From JALZAQ01 sp038253885 (GTDB taxonomy: Bacteria; Gemmatimonadota; Gemmatimonadetes; Gemmatimonadales; Gemmatimonadaceae), in contig JBBSGP010000001.1 of the NCBI GenBank assembly GCA_038253885.1, positions 79,924-143,923 of the forward strand: 64,000 nucleotides of DNA. Direction: 5' to 3'. The notes beneath the pieces are model-generated. The model did no database searches, had not been told where the DNA came from, and worked only from the letters and a program-made list of their open reading frames with translations. This document shows, one piece after another, positions 28,580 to 36,424 of the stretch (the stretch's first letter is position 1; every line of letters begins with the position of its first letter). The position numbers were made by a program, and so were the translations under genes.

Positions 28580-28969
28580 ATGAAGACGCACATGCGCAAG
28601 GGCTTCACCCTGATCGAGCTGTTGATCGTGGTCGTGATCATCGGCATTCTGGCCGCGATCGCGATCCCGAAGTTCGCCAACACGAAGGACAAGGCGTACT
28701 TCGCCACGATCAAGACCGACCTGCGTAATCTGGCGACGGCCGAAGAGGGCTACTTCGCCGATAACCAGACCTACTCGACGTCCCTCTCGGCGGTCAACGA
28801 CGCGCCGTCGAAGAACGTGACAATCACGATCACCAGCACCGGCATCACCAAGGGTTGGTCGGCCGTGGGTGTGAACTCGGCGATCTCGGGCACGGCCAAC
28901 AGCTGCCAGATTCATGTCGGCGGCGATGTGGGCGCGGGCCAGCTGGACGGCGTCGTCTCCTGCCCGTAA
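28580..28969 (+). CDS. Type IV pilin-like protein (prepilin with N-methylation site)
   Basis: The protein is 129 residues from the ATG at 28580; GAGGAGG at 28564-28570 is 9 bases upstream, better placed than for the ATG at 28571. The leader MKTHMRKG ends before FTLIELLIVVVIIGIL, the prepilin peptidase site with methylated Phe at +1 and Glu at +5. The hydrophobic helix is followed by a small globular domain with two cysteines (SCQIHVGG, VVSCP at the C-terminus) that could form the D-loop disulfide. A stand-alone PilA-like or pseudopilin subunit is likely. No pilus assembly genes are nearby. Expression probably depends on sigma-54 and ends at the terminator at 29017. Confidence 0.93.
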   Translation: MKTHMRKGFTLIELLIVVVIIGILAAIAIPKFANTKDKAYFATIKTDLRNLATAEEGYFADNQTYSTSLSAVNDAPSKNVTITITSTGITKGWSAVGVNSAISGTANSCQIHVGGDVGAGQLDGVVSCP

Positions 28970-29016
28970 CGCGGAGCGACCGGGTGGTGTGATCTCCACC
29001 CAGCCAGCGCAGGACA

Positions 29017-29053
29017 GCGGGCCAGGCTCCAGAAGCCTGGCCCGCGTTTTTTT
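29017..29053 (+). terminator. Rho-independent terminator of the pilin gene
   Basis: A perfect 12-bp stem (GCGGGCCAGGCT at 29017-29028 with AGCCTGGCCCGC at 29034-29045) has a 5-base loop and is followed by seven T at 29047-29053. It lies 48 bases after the pilin stop. Confidence 0.95.
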
Positions 29054-29073
29054 CGCCGCTCGCTGCTACTCGA

Positions 29074-29565
29074 TCAAGGGACGCCGGCATGGCGCGCCGT
29101 CAACGCGTTGGTCACTCGCTCGGCGAGCAGCTCGCGCGGAGTGATGAGAATCGCTATGAGATTGTTGACCACGATGTAGCGGGGCCGGCGCTCGGGCGGG
29201 AGCGCGGTCGCCGCCGCGCTGTCGATGCGCACCGATTCGCGCGCCCGTGCCGCCGCATCGGGGTAGATGAAGATTAGTAACTTCGCGCCGCTCACTCCCA
29301 GGCTGATGCCGCCGGGATGAAAGCGCGGATCGTGCTCGCGGCGTCCGGAGTCCGCCACCACGAGTCCCGCTTCGGCGAGACGCTTCACGACTTCGGGCTC
29401 GTTCCATTCGTCCCTGGCCTCGGCGACGCTCTCGGCAGCCACAGCGGCGCTCACGGAGTCCGATCGCGCCGCCGTTCCCGGCGGTGCTGGGGACGACGAT
29501 CTGCCGCAGGCACAGAGCGCTCCCGCCGCCGTGAGCGCGCGAGCGAAAGCGCGCTTGTCCGTCAA
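29074..29565 (-). CDS. Hypothetical lipoprotein
   Basis: The protein is 163 residues from a TTG at 29565 that overlaps the upstream stop (TTGA). The N-terminus is a short lipoprotein signal ending in LCAC near residue 20. After a Ser/Ala-rich linker, a compact domain follows (VVKRLAEAGLVVADSGRREHDPRFHPGGISLGVSGAKLLIFIYPDAAARAREAV-like, then RYIVVNNLIAILITPRE). The strand-helix pattern resembles a small alpha/beta domain, but I recognise no family. It is the last gene of the cytochrome operon. Confidence 0.7.
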   Translation of the reverse strand: MTDKRAFARALTAAGALCACGRSSSPAPPGTAARSDSVSAAVAAESVAEARDEWNEPEVVKRLAEAGLVVADSGRREHDPRFHPGGISLGVSGAKLLIFIYPDAAARARESVRIDSAAATALPPERRPRYIVVNNLIAILITPRELLAERVTNALTARHAGVP

Positions 29566-30074
29566 TTCCGGAGGGCTCCCTGGTTGATCCAGTTCACGAT
29601 CGTCTGGATCTGTCGAGGGGTGAGCGGTGTGGATGCCAGGGGCATGCGGGCGTTACTGAAGCGGCGCTGCGAATCGCCGGAGAGCATGCGCGCGATCCAG
29701 GAGCTGTCGGAGCTGATGTAGCAGAGCGGAGGCGCTGCCTCCCCGCATCCCTTGAATGGGCGCACACGAGAAAAGCGAGGGTCGATTGTCGATCGAGCAT
29801 TCACCAGGGAGTCGTAGGCGTATGGTGCCTCGAGCACGAGTCCGGCCCGATGGGTGGCGAAGCTATGGCAGCCGCCGATGGAGCAGCGCCTGGTGAAGAT
29901 CGGCTGGACATCGCGAGAAAAGGACGGCGCGGCGACCTCCACATCGGGAAGACCGCCCGTTGGGTCACGCGCGGCAGAGAAATCGGCGCACCCGACATCG
30001 AGCGTGAGAATCGCCGCGGCGATAACGATCCCCGTTCGCCGGCGCGGGGTCGGCGTCAACGCCGGACTCGCCAC
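29562..30074 (-). CDS. Secreted c-type-haem-motif protein (CX4CH)
   Basis: The protein is about 170 residues from a GTG at 30074; the frame is open up to 30158, but that would add a low-complexity tail and overlap the preceding gene further. A hydrophobic N-terminal segment (TGIVIAAAILTLDVGCADF) is a signal peptide or anchor. FSRDVQPIFTRRCSIGGCHSF carries a CX4CH motif rather than the usual CXXCH, as seen in many cytochrome-like domains of this sort. MPLASTPLTPRQIQTIVNWINQGA is the classic end of cytochrome C-type repeats. A distal methionine (RMPLAS) could be the sixth haem ligand. Electron transfer together with the TsdA-like protein upstream is plausible. Confidence 0.72.
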   Translation of the reverse strand: MASPALTPTPRRRTGIVIAAAILTLDVGCADFSAARDPTGGLPDVEVAAPSFSRDVQPIFTRRCSIGGCHSFATHRAGLVLEAPYAYDSLVNARSTIDPRFSRVRPFKGCGEAAPPLCYISSDSSWIARMLSGDSQRRFSNARMPLASTPLTPRQIQTIVNWINQGALRN

Positions 30075-30997
30075 GTCGCCATCACCCTGGCCGTCAGCAC
30101 GCTGCCGGGAGCGTAGAAGATCTCGCTGCTGGCGTCGGCACGCGTAGCGACCCTCCATCTCGCGCCAGCGTAGCCGAACGGCCGCGTCGCGATCAGCTCG
30201 AGGATGGGGTGATCCGTATCGCGGCTCCCGTCAGAGCGAATCACTCCGATGTCGAAGCGCGTCCGCTCTCGGCGAAGTCCGACGCCGGCGAAGGGCAGAA
30301 CCGCACGGTGGCGCAACGGTCCGCTCGCCACGAGCTCGATCGAGAAATGGCGCGGCATGAAGTGGTCATCGCTCGGGCGGCCGTTGCAGACGCGCCGGAA
30401 GTACACCGAGTCCGAGTGGGTGCTGCGGTCGAGGAGCGTTCTGGTGCACGTGATCGCCCCGCTCACCGTGCCGGTCATGAAGGAGATCCGGGGCACGATA
30501 CTCAGCCCCGGCGCGTCCACGATCGCGCGCGAGATCGCCACTCCCACGAGACTCGCCTCGAGCTCGAAGAAGCGCAGGGGAGGAATCCAGCTCGCTTCGA
30601 GGAGTGCGCGTCCGGGCAGAGCAAGGGAACCACGCGGGCGCGGCACAACCGGTGCGAGGTTCGTGGCCTCGGGCTTCCCGAACGCATCGCTTCGCTGCGC
30701 CGCGCTGAGTGGAGGCACGTAGACCACCTCCGCGCCGAGCTCGGCACTCCAGCGCCTGCTTGGGCGCAGAGCCTCGATCGCCGGAAAGGCGAGGACGGAC
30801 GAGTAGTACGCCATGAGCCGTCCTTCTGGCTCGGCGAATTCGTGGCGCTCGACGACACGCTGCTGCGCCGTGACTCGCGCTGGAACTGACAAGATCATGG
30901 CGCCAGCAACCAACCGCAGGGCGAATCGCACGGCGAGATCAGCGAGGCGGCGCGGGGAGTGCTGCGCGCTTCGCGGCACGGACGTGATAGGCGACAT
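30056..30997 (-). CDS. Secreted protein, possible outer-membrane beta-barrel
   Basis: The protein is 313 residues from the ATG at 30997, overlapping the end of the TsdA-like gene by 59 bases; a GTG at 30931 would remove the overlap and still give a signal peptide (FALRLVAGAMILSVPARVTAQ). The mature part has many short alternating strands such as ELGAEVVYVPPL, FELEASLVGVAISR, HFSIELVASGPL and RAVLPFAGVGLRRERTRFDIGVI. It ends in Arg residues rather than the aromatic residue of classic barrels. A barrel or barrel-like surface protein is inferred from the strand pattern alone. No family is recognised. Confidence 0.68.
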   Translation of the reverse strand: MSPITSVPRSAQHSPRRLADLAVRFALRLVAGAMILSVPARVTAQQRVVERHEFAEPEGRLMAYYSSVLAFPAIEALRPSRRWSAELGAEVVYVPPLSAAQRSDAFGKPEATNLAPVVPRPRGSLALPGRALLEASWIPPLRFFELEASLVGVAISRAIVDAPGLSIVPRISFMTGTVSGAITCTRTLLDRSTHSDSVYFRRVCNGRPSDDHFMPRHFSIELVASGPLRHRAVLPFAGVGLRRERTRFDIGVIRSDGSRDTDHPILELIATRPFGYAGARWRVATRADASSEIFYAPGSVLTARVMATWRVRR

Positions 30998-31871
30998 CGG
31001 GCGGAGGATCGCCGTTGGGCCAGTCGCGCTCCTTCCCCGGAAAGTCGGGGCGAAGCCGAGATCCGATGTACGCGGCCAGGTCGAAGGCCTGCTCCGCGGT
31101 CAGCGAGCCCGGCTTGTCCAACGGCATGTTGGCCCGGATGAACGCAGCCGATGTCCCGATGCGCGCCATGCCGGCGCCGATGTTGAACGAGCGGTTTCCC
31201 CAGAGCGGTGGGGCGGCGGTCGAGCCCTGACCATCAGCGCCATGGCAGCTCACGCACGCCGATGCGTACAGCGCCCTCCCGCGGACAGTGTCACCTGAGA
31301 GCAGCCGGAGCTTTGGCAGTCCCTGCCCCACCACCTCGGCGCCTACCGGGATGCCGCGCGAGAGAAAAGCCATGTAGGCGACGATGTCGCGCATCTCGGT
31401 CGAGGCGAGGTCGAGCGCCCGGCCGTTCATGCTGCGCTCGAAGCAATCGTTGATTCGGTCTTCGAGACGGCTCACCGAGCCGCTTCGACTCCGGTATTGC
31501 GGGAAGCGCGCGTACACCCCAACCCAGGGCATGGCATTCGCCTGTGTTCCATCACCGGGGTGGCAGCTGACGCACTCGAGACGGGCACGCACTCGTGATG
31601 GCAGACTCTCCGCGGTCGCGCGCAGTAGCGCCCTCCCTCTGATTATCGAGGCGGCCATCGCGCCAGCCGGTATCTCGCTGTCTGCGGGAACGCGAAGAGC
31701 GATCCGCGGCGGACTGCCTGGAGCGGCGGCCGGTGTCCGCGCGCCGTTCGGGGACTCGGCACGGCGCGCATCGACACGCCCGCAGGCCACCGCACAGGAA
31801 ACGGCGCAGAGCGCGCCGCACATTCTGGTACGGTGCGCGCGCCGGCCGAGCTCCAAGGAGTGGGGCCGCAT
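30939..31871 (-). CDS. tsdA: TsdA-like dihaem cytochrome c (thiosulfate dehydrogenase family)
   Basis: The protein is about 310 residues from the ATG at 31871; the frame runs on to 32051 but the ATG opens into a signal sequence. It has two CXXCH motifs, CVSCHPGDG (about residue 95) and CVSCHGADGQG (about 210). Around the first, RFPQYRSRSG, INDCFERSMNG and MRDIVAYMAFLSRGIPVG match TsdA, where the Cys of the DCF motif is a haem ligand. The second half ends with WGNRSFNIGAGMARI and RPDFPGKERDWPNGDPPPDVAYH. TsdA oxidises thiosulfate to tetrathionate, or runs in reverse, in the periplasm. The alternative is another SoxA/TsdA-like electron carrier. It follows the 5'-nucleotidase gene by 65 bases. 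Confidence 0.82.
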   Translation of the reverse strand: MRPHSLELGRRAHRTRMCGALCAVSCAVACGRVDARRAESPNGARTPAAAPGSPPRIALRVPADSEIPAGAMAASIIRGRALLRATAESLPSRVRARLECVSCHPGDGTQANAMPWVGVYARFPQYRSRSGSVSRLEDRINDCFERSMNGRALDLASTEMRDIVAYMAFLSRGIPVGAEVVGQGLPKLRLLSGDTVRGRALYASACVSCHGADGQGSTAAPPLWGNRSFNIGAGMARIGTSAAFIRANMPLDKPGSLTAEQAFDLAAYIGSRLRPDFPGKERDWPNGDPPPDVAYHVRAAKRAALPAPPR

Positions 31872-31936
31872 GATCCGAATCTCTGATGGCAGAGCGGAGA
31901 TCGCAATGCGGCCGGCGAGCGGCGCTCTCCAGTCGG

Positions 31937-33451
31937 CTAGTGCTGTACCAGACGGCCTGGGGTCGGCACGGTCACCATTCCTCCGAGCCGACTCGAGATG
32001 TGCGAGATCAGAAGGTCCGCCGTCCGCGGCGCTCGGGCCGAGTCTCCACATGCGGATTCGGCCTCAGGCACGGAATAGCCGTCGCCGTGCGCACACGCGG
32101 GATAGACGTCGAAGGCCACGCGCATCGTCTCCTCACTCCGGATCGGACGACCGTCGCTGCGGTGCACCTCCCCGACGATGCGCGAGCCACTCGGGCGCGA
32201 CAGGTCGTAGTCGATGACGAGTCCCGACACCTGTAGAAAGCCACCGTGCCCGTGCTCGGCCAGTCCGTGCTCGATCAGCTCCCGCAGGCGGGGTGCGCTC
32301 AGAGGGAACGTGACGATCCGGGTCTCGTCCGCGAACAGAAAGATCGATTCCACCTGGTAGGTGCTGATGGCACCGGGCTGGAGGATGTCATCGAGGCGCA
32401 ACGTACCCGAGTTGATGAGGGCGACGTCGGCGCCGGTGCCCCCGCGGATCGCGTCCGCGACGAGATCACCGAGGGGAGACTCGCGACGGCGCGAGACGGC
32501 ATCGCGCCCATCGAGCGGCTCGCGCAGCTCTCCGATCACTCGTGGCGGCCCGAGACGCCGCAACAGACTGTCACTCCACGAGCGTATGACCATCGCGGCC
32601 GCCGAATCGGTTGCGATGCGCGCATCGATCCGGATCAGCGTCGCGGCCGGCGGTGCGGTGGGACCGGCGCTGTCCATCGTCACCAGCTGCGCGGAGCGGG
32701 CATTCGCGTCCGCCTTGATCACCCGCGACCGGCCGACGATCAGGTCGTGCCACTCGTGCTCGTGACCCCCGAGGATGAGCGACACCGCCGGCTCGTTCGC
32801 CAGCAGCGCACTGTCGGCGGACAGATTCTGATGGGTGATGCCGACGATGCGTTGGGCTCCGAGGGCTCGAAGGGTCGAGATCGCCGAGTGGGCGGCGCTG
32901 TCCGGGCTGCCGCAGCGCACGTAGCGCCGGTAGTCGCCTTGCAGCGTCAGCGCGAAGAATCCGTAGCGCACACCGTGAACACTGACGGTGTCCCAGGGGC
33001 GCACACGCGGAAAGGGAGCGCCGTCCGCCTGCGTGCAGTTGCTCGACAGCCATCGAAAACGCGACTGCGCGACTCGCGCGATGAGCGTGTCGCGGTCGAG
33101 CTCGAACTCGTGATTACCGAACGTCGCGTAGTCCAGCTCGGCGGCGTTGAGAACCTCGACCATCTGCCGGCCCGCGTACCACTTGCTGAGCAGGCTCGGC
33201 GAGAGGACATCGCCTGCGAGCACGAAGATCACCGGGCCCCGGGCGGCGAGCGAGCGGCGTAGCGTGGCGAGGCGTGCCACTCCGCCGCTGCCATCGTGCA
33301 GCGTATCGGCGACGTAGACATCGTTGACGAGCATGAAACGCAGTGGCGGGGCGGGCGCCGGCTCCCGTGGGATCGGGGGACCGGCCGGACGGGCGCACGA
33401 GGCCGCGAGAAGGATCGCGGTGACGGCCGCGCGCGCACTGCGGCCGCTCAC
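31937..33451 (-). CDS. Secreted 5'-nucleotidase/metallophosphatase lipoprotein
   Basis: The protein is about 504 residues from a GTG at 33451, which places a lipobox LAASC near residue 18. The frame runs on to 33691, but those residues are low-complexity and overlap the divergent gene. The N-terminal metallophosphatase domain shows LVNDVYVAD, FVLAGDVLSPS, ATFGNHEFELD, GITHQN and GGHEHEW, the binuclear metal ligands of UshA-type enzymes. The usual first motif D-x-H is here ND-V, so one ligand is changed. The C-terminal 5'-nucleotidase domain has ESPLGDLVADAI and ALINSGTLR, which bind the nucleotide. It should release phosphate from nucleotides in the periplasm. It begins the five-gene operon to 29074. 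Confidence 0.87.
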   Translation of the reverse strand: MSGRSARAAVTAILLAASCARPAGPPIPREPAPAPPLRFMLVNDVYVADTLHDGSGGVARLATLRRSLAARGPVIFVLAGDVLSPSLLSKWYAGRQMVEVLNAAELDYATFGNHEFELDRDTLIARVAQSRFRWLSSNCTQADGAPFPRVRPWDTVSVHGVRYGFFALTLQGDYRRYVRCGSPDSAAHSAISTLRALGAQRIVGITHQNLSADSALLANEPAVSLILGGHEHEWHDLIVGRSRVIKADANARSAQLVTMDSAGPTAPPAATLIRIDARIATDSAAAMVIRSWSDSLLRRLGPPRVIGELREPLDGRDAVSRRRESPLGDLVADAIRGGTGADVALINSGTLRLDDILQPGAISTYQVESIFLFADETRIVTFPLSAPRLRELIEHGLAEHGHGGFLQVSGLVIDYDLSRPSGSRIVGEVHRSDGRPIRSEETMRVAFDVYPACAHGDGYSVPEAESACGDSARAPRTADLLISHISSRLGGMVTVPTPGRLVQH

Positions 33452-33636
33452 CGAAGAAATACCCGCATGGGAGGAAGCTTGGGGTGAGGGCGGCGGCGAG
33501 GTCAAGGCGACGGAGACTCGAAGCGGGGGGCACGGTTCCCGCAAAAGACGCTCACGTGTCTCCACCTGCTGTCGGTCCGTCTGCCGAACCACCGATCCGC
33601 GGAGCTCGCGCGCGAGTCCTGCGCGTGGTGGCGCGG

Positions 33637-34200
33637 ATGCACGCGTGGGCGGAGTCGGGCTGGGCGCGGACCGGAGCGGCGTTCTGGGCATTTCTTCAGA
33701 GCGCGTTCGTTCCCGGCCCGGCCGACGCGCTACTGGCCCCGCTCGGTCTCGCCGACCCGCCCCGGGTATTCGAGCTGGCGCTCTGGTCCGCCGTCGGCTC
33801 CGTGCTCGGCTGCCTCGCCGCGTTCGGCCTGGGAGCGGCCGGTACCTCTGCCACCGCGTCGCTCATGCACCTGGCCGGGATGACCGGGGAGCGAATGCTC
33901 CACCTGCGGACCCTTCTCGCCGAACACCGCTGGCCCGTCATTCTGATCGGCGGTGCGCTTCCGGTGCTCTCGACCAAGCTGCTCTGTGTGACGGCTGGCG
34001 CGATGGGGCTGCCCTTCCTCGACTTTGCCGTCGCCATCGCCGCGGCCCGAGCCGTCCGGTACGCGGGGGCCGCGGCGCTGATACACTTCGCGGGAGATCG
34101 GCTTCTCGATCGGTTCGGCATCACCCAGGCCGGAAGGGACCGGGAAATCAGAGGGATTTCTTCGGGAGATCAGAATGACCAGGACGACAGAGAGAGCTAG
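33637..34200 (+). CDS. VTT/DedA-like membrane protein (YqaA type)
   Basis: The protein is about 187 residues from the ATG at 33637. The frame is open from 33484 and GTG codons at 33556 and 33625 are alternatives. At least four hydrophobic segments are visible. AFLQSAFVPGPADALLAPLGLADPPRV is the YqaA-type opening (usual ...P.S.E..L.PL). GAALPVLSTKLLCVTAGAMGLPFLDF-like sequence carries the SNARE-assoc/VTT re-entrant motif. The C-terminal tail is polar. Family members are inner-membrane proteins implicated in lipid scrambling or membrane homeostasis. It lies 24 bases upstream of crcB on the same strand. Confidence 0.8.
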   Translation: MHAWAESGWARTGAAFWAFLQSAFVPGPADALLAPLGLADPPRVFELALWSAVGSVLGCLAAFGLGAAGTSATASLMHLAGMTGERMLHLRTLLAEHRWPVILIGGALPVLSTKLLCVTAGAMGLPFLDFAVAIAAARAVRYAGAAALIHFAGDRLLDRFGITQAGRDREIRGISSGDQNDQDDRES

Positions 34201-34224
34201 CGCCAAGAAAGGCCGAGTCGGCAC

Positions 34225-34602
34225 GTGAACTGGATAGCGGTAATCGTGGGCGGCGGGCTCGGATGCGCGCTCCGCTACGCCGTGGCCGGGTTCTGGTTGG
34301 GTTCGTCGCTCAACTTTCCGTGGGGCACTTTGGCGGTGAATGTCACCGGCTCGCTGGCCTTAGGGTTCCTCGGGCGCTATTTCGCCCCTCCGCACGGCTC
34401 TCACGTCGTCTTTCTGTTCGTATCAGTTGGACTGTGTGGTGGCTACACGACCTTTTCAACGTTCGCTCTTGACGCCGTCACGCTTATCGAGCGAGGCGCG
34501 CCCATTCGTGCTGCGACCTACATTCTTGCGAGCATCATCGCGTCCTATCTCGCTGTGGTCGTTGGCTACTCTGCCGCGCGAGCGCTGCGCCCACCGCTAT
34601 GA
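34225..34602 (+). CDS. crcB: Fluoride ion channel CrcB (Fluc)
   Basis: The protein is 125 residues from a GTG at 34225, with four hydrophobic segments. The pore motif N-x-x-G occurs in TLAVNVTGSLALG and the phenylalanine/threonine track in GGYTTFSTFALD, which binds the central Na+ and lines the fluoride path. It works as an antiparallel dimer and exports fluoride. Its DNA is visibly less GC-rich than the neighbours, especially 34400-34560, which may reflect transfer or simply hydrophobic codons. No fluoride riboswitch was seen upstream, where the previous coding sequence ends only 24 bases away. Confidence 0.93.
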   Translation: MNWIAVIVGGGLGCALRYAVAGFWLGSSLNFPWGTLAVNVTGSLALGFLGRYFAPPHGSHVVFLFVSVGLCGGYTTFSTFALDAVTLIERGAPIRAATYILASIIASYLAVVVGYSAARALRPPL

Positions 34603-34632
34603 GTTTCGTCAAGCGCCTACTTCCGACGGTCG

Positions 34633-35775
34633 TTAGTTCTCCCTCTCCCCGGGGACGAGACCGCGGACGAAGCGCACCGGAATTCCCCCGTTCCTCGTCT
34701 CGAGCAGCGGCACGAGATCGAGGCCGATCTGCGCCTCGAGCGCCGCATCCGCGGTAATCAGGGCCAGCGTCCACCCCGAACAACGGCGCCGCAGAACGTT
34801 TCCGAGCTGCGCGTAGAGGTCCCGCAGCCGGTCGCGCTCTCCGACGCGCACGCCATAGGGAGGATTGGTGGCGACGTGACCGATCCCCGGCCCGCGTTCG
34901 AGCGCCGAGAGTGGAGCGACGCGAAGCTCGACGTCGCCCGCCACTCCCGCGCGCTCGGCGTTCGATCTCGCCGCGGCGATCGCGCCCTCGTCGCGGTCGC
35001 TCCCGCGAATCGGGAATGGCGCCCGCGGCAGTGCCAACGCCATCGCGTCCGCGCGCATCTCTTCCCACCGGCTAGGGTCGAACGCGGGCCAATCCATGAA
35101 CGCGAATCGGCGCGCGATCCCGGGTGCGATCTGCCGTGCGATCAGCGCCCCTTCGATGGCGATCGTCCCCGACCCACACATCGGATCCAGCAGCGCACCC
35201 TGTCCGCGCCAATCCGCAGCCGAGAGCAGGGCGGCCGCGAGCGTCTCCCGGATCGGTGCCTTTGCCAGAGCCTGGCGATATCCTCGCCGGTGCAACAGCA
35301 GGCCGGAGCTGTCGGCGCTCACCGTCATCCGATCGCGAAAGAGCCGCACGATCACGAGCTGCGCCGTCCCCTCCTCTTCCTCCCCGGCATGCGCTTCCAC
35401 CGCTCGCGCGCCGCAGCGCGACGCGATGCCGTGGCTGAGGCGTTCGGCGATCGCTCCGGTATGATAGAGGCGCGACTTCTTGCTGGTGACCCGCAGGTGG
35501 ACGGGGCGATCGGCGGCGAGAAAGCGCTCCCAGGGTATCCGCGGCCCTTGCTTCTCGATCTCGTTGAAGCCGCGGGCACGAAACTCGGCGAGGCGCACCA
35601 GCACGCGGCTGGCCGTGCGGGACCAGAGATTCGCGCGAGCGACAGCAGCGGGATCGCCCCGGAACGAGACGCCTCCCGGCTGTGCCCGCACGGCGTCCAT
35701 CCCCAGCGCGACGAGCTCCGCGGTCGCGAGCGGCTCGAGGCCGGGCGCGGTGACGGCGAAGAGGTCCAGCGTCAC
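34633..35775 (-). CDS. THUMP-domain RNA methyltransferase (RlmL-N/Trm14-like)
   Basis: The protein is 380 residues. The N-terminal part (about 1-155) is a THUMP RNA-binding region preceded by FAVTAPGLEPLATAELVALG, the usual opening of this family. The C-terminal Rossmann methyltransferase has LLDPMCGSGTIAIEGA (motif I) at about 195 and the amino-methylating NPPYGVRVGE at about 305. NPPY methylates an exocyclic amine, so guanine N2 in rRNA or tRNA is the likely target. E. coli RlmL carries two catalytic domains; here only one is present. The next gene (AlkA) is upstream on the same strand, with a four-base overlap. Confidence 0.92.
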   Translation of the reverse strand: MTLDLFAVTAPGLEPLATAELVALGMDAVRAQPGGVSFRGDPAAVARANLWSRTASRVLVRLAEFRARGFNEIEKQGPRIPWERFLAADRPVHLRVTSKKSRLYHTGAIAERLSHGIASRCGARAVEAHAGEEEEGTAQLVIVRLFRDRMTVSADSSGLLLHRRGYRQALAKAPIRETLAAALLSAADWRGQGALLDPMCGSGTIAIEGALIARQIAPGIARRFAFMDWPAFDPSRWEEMRADAMALALPRAPFPIRGSDRDEGAIAAARSNAERAGVAGDVELRVAPLSALERGPGIGHVATNPPYGVRVGERDRLRDLYAQLGNVLRRRCSGWTLALITADAALEAQIGLDLVPLLETRNGGIPVRFVRGLVPGEREN

Positions 35776-36404
35776 CTAGCGATTTTTTCAGCGGCCGGCG
35801 GACGGTTGTCGAGACTCCGCCAGAGGTACCAGCTCGCGATCGTCCGGTGGGGCGCCCACTTCCGGCCGATCTCCTGCACGCGCGCCGACGTGGGCATCTT
35901 GCGCAGCCGGTATTCCTTCTTGATGGCTTTGCGGATGCCCAGATCCAGATCCGGCAGAACGTCGGGACGGCCAAGTCGGAACATGAGGAACATCTGGGCG
36001 GTCCAGAGGCCGACCCCCTTCACGCTCGTGAGCGCGGAGATGATCGCCTCGTCTTCGAGATCGTGCAGACGGTCGATCGGCACCTCGGAGCGTTGCACAC
36101 GCGCGGACAGATCCCGCATGTAGCCGATCTTCTGGCGCGACAGACCCGCCGCGCGGAGCTGCTCATCGGATGCGCCGAGCAGCTCCTCTGGCAGCGGAGT
36201 GCGGCCGCCGAACAGCTGCTGGACCCGTCCGAATATCGTCGCCGCGGCCGCACCCGAGAGCTGCTGGTAGACGATGGAGCGGAGCACGGCGTCGAAGTGC
36301 GTACCGATCGCGTGCGGCTCCGCCGTGCAGCGCCCGACCCGGTCGATGACGCGGGCCAGCACCGGGTCCACACGCCGCAGGTGGTTTATCGCTTTTCGGT
36401 GCAT
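35772..36404 (-). CDS. alkA: DNA-3-methyladenine glycosylase II (AlkA-like)
   Basis: The protein is 210 residues, a compact HhH-GPD glycosylase without the extra N-terminal domain of E. coli AlkA. The helix-hairpin-helix is LTSVKGVGLWTAQMFLMF, and the catalytic aspartate lies in LPDLDLGIRKAI just after it. AVLRSIVYQQLSGAAA is the conserved helix of the family. It removes 3-methyladenine and related alkylated bases. It begins 20 bases after the ada gene, an adaptive-response pair. Its end overlaps the RNA methyltransferase start. Confidence 0.93.
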   Translation of the reverse strand: MHRKAINHLRRVDPVLARVIDRVGRCTAEPHAIGTHFDAVLRSIVYQQLSGAAAATIFGRVQQLFGGRTPLPEELLGASDEQLRAAGLSRQKIGYMRDLSARVQRSEVPIDRLHDLEDEAIISALTSVKGVGLWTAQMFLMFRLGRPDVLPDLDLGIRKAIKKEYRLRKMPTSARVQEIGRKWAPHRTIASWYLWRSLDNRPPAAEKIAR

Positions 36405-36424
36405 CCACCTCCTTTCTCCGCGCG

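Noticed and set aside
34140..34224. Possible fluoride riboswitch before crcB
   Set aside because: The conserved GGCGAUGG start and the GCUGAUGACUCCU end were not found, and most of the stretch is coding for the upstream gene.
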